This document shows positions 5,462-5,727 of a stretch of 5,727 bases of DNA, in pieces. The notes under the pieces are model-generated. The model had not been told where the DNA came from. It made no database searches and was given only the letters and a program-made list of their open reading frames with translations. The stretch is from Crocinitomicaceae bacterium (GTDB lineage Bacteria > Bacteroidota > Bacteroidia > Flavobacteriales_D > Crocinitomicaceae). The stretch spans positions 1 through 5,727 of the forward strand of contig DQTF01000182.1 in assembly GCA_015662935.1 (NCBI GenBank), given 5' to 3'. Each line of letters begins with the position of its first letter. Position 1 is the first letter of the stretch. The position numbers and the translations under genes were made by a program.

Positions 5462-5727
5462 ATGAAAGCAATTCTTTATTTCAGTTTATCTCTACTTCTT
5501 TTTGCATCATGTACAAAAGATAAAGTAGTAGAGCCAATCGTTTGTGACGGTGATGTGTCTTATTCTGCAGAAATTCAACCTTTGCTACAAATGAATTGCG
5601 CAGTTGTTGGTTGCCATGATGCGGCTGCTCTTAGTGGAGGTTACGACTGGTCATCTCTTTCAGTTGTGCAAGCTAATTCTGTAAAAATGCTTAACGCCAT
5701 GAAACATAATCCTGGAGTTATTCCAAT
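5462..5727 (+). CDS. Lipoprotein with a C-x4-C-H possible haem site, 5' part
   Basis: The gene starts at ATG 5462 and runs off the window after 88 codons. The signal peptide is hydrophobic and ends LLLFASC, making Cys17 the likely lipid-attachment residue, followed by the tail TKDKVVEP. The mature part has Cys28 and then SYSAEIQPLLQMNC, with CAVVGCH at 46-52. Phrases such as S-x-x-I-x-P-I/L-L-x-x-x-C-x-x-C-H are frequent at haem sites of small Bacteroidota and planctomycete cytochromes, but the spacing here is C-x4-C-H instead of the usual C-x2-C-H. Non-standard C-x3/x4-C-H sites are known for c-type haem, so haem binding is plausible but unproven; a disulfide or metal site is the alternative. 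The visible end (NPGVIP followed by a codon beginning AT) could lead into the axial-Met region. It is the third gene of the operon. Confidence 0.8.
   Translation, partial: MKAILYFSLSLLLFASCTKDKVVEPIVCDGDVSYSAEIQPLLQMNCAVVGCHDAAALSGGYDWSSLSVVQANSVKMLNAMKHNPGVIP

Noticed and set aside
1..5727. CRISPR array, tRNA, rRNA, riboswitch, phage or defence genes
   Set aside because: No repeat-spacer pattern, no cloverleaf-like or conserved rRNA sequence, and no nuclease, methylase or phage motif beyond the IS630 transposase.

Overview
The window looks like a chromosomal stretch from an AT-rich member of the Bacteroidota, probably Flavobacteriales. I infer this from the gene families (a DUF5777 beta-barrel protein, a DUF547 lipoprotein, short lipoprotein signals ending in F-x-S-C), the weak Shine-Dalgarno sites, the strong A/T codon preference, and one promoter-like site resembling the TTTG / TAnnTTTG consensus of that phylum. 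No rRNA or tRNA gene is present to settle the taxonomy.

Layout. Bases 1-566 hold the 3' half of an IS630-family transposase whose left part lies outside the window. Just downstream, 661-873 is a small two-helix membrane ORF; its frame is open back into the transposase, so it may be the tail of a gene cut by the insertion. Bases 874-1127 hold no intact gene. They contain a hairpin (883-905) and, on the minus strand, a decayed reading frame (908-1135) with two in-frame stops. Bases 1128-2711 hold two minus-strand genes, 36 nt apart: an unrecognised exported protein followed by a DUF547 lipoprotein. Bases 2755-3472 hold 5-formyltetrahydrofolate cyclo-ligase and a hidden 49-residue membrane ORF that starts at TTG and overlaps its 3' end. 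That transcript ends at a hairpin with a perfect 17-bp stem (2744-2787).

From 3473 a divergent intergenic region opens a tightly packed plus-strand operon: a diheme c-type cytochrome (3565-4602), a DUF5777 outer-membrane beta-barrel protein (4604-5452) and, cut by the window end, a lipoprotein with an unusual C-x4-C-H site (5462-5727). The spacers are 1 and 9 nt, so these three products are probably made together. They make a plausible cell-envelope redox module: a periplasmic electron carrier, an outer-membrane barrel and a membrane-anchored possible haem protein. The electron donor, acceptor and substrate cannot be read from the sequence.

The points most worth a second look are the cytochrome operon, the odd start of its first gene (a one-base change in an A-run would restore a typical ATG start), the C-x4-C-H lipoprotein, the hidden overlapping membrane ORF, and the decayed frame beside the IS element. 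I see no CRISPR array, phage module, defence system or RNA gene.
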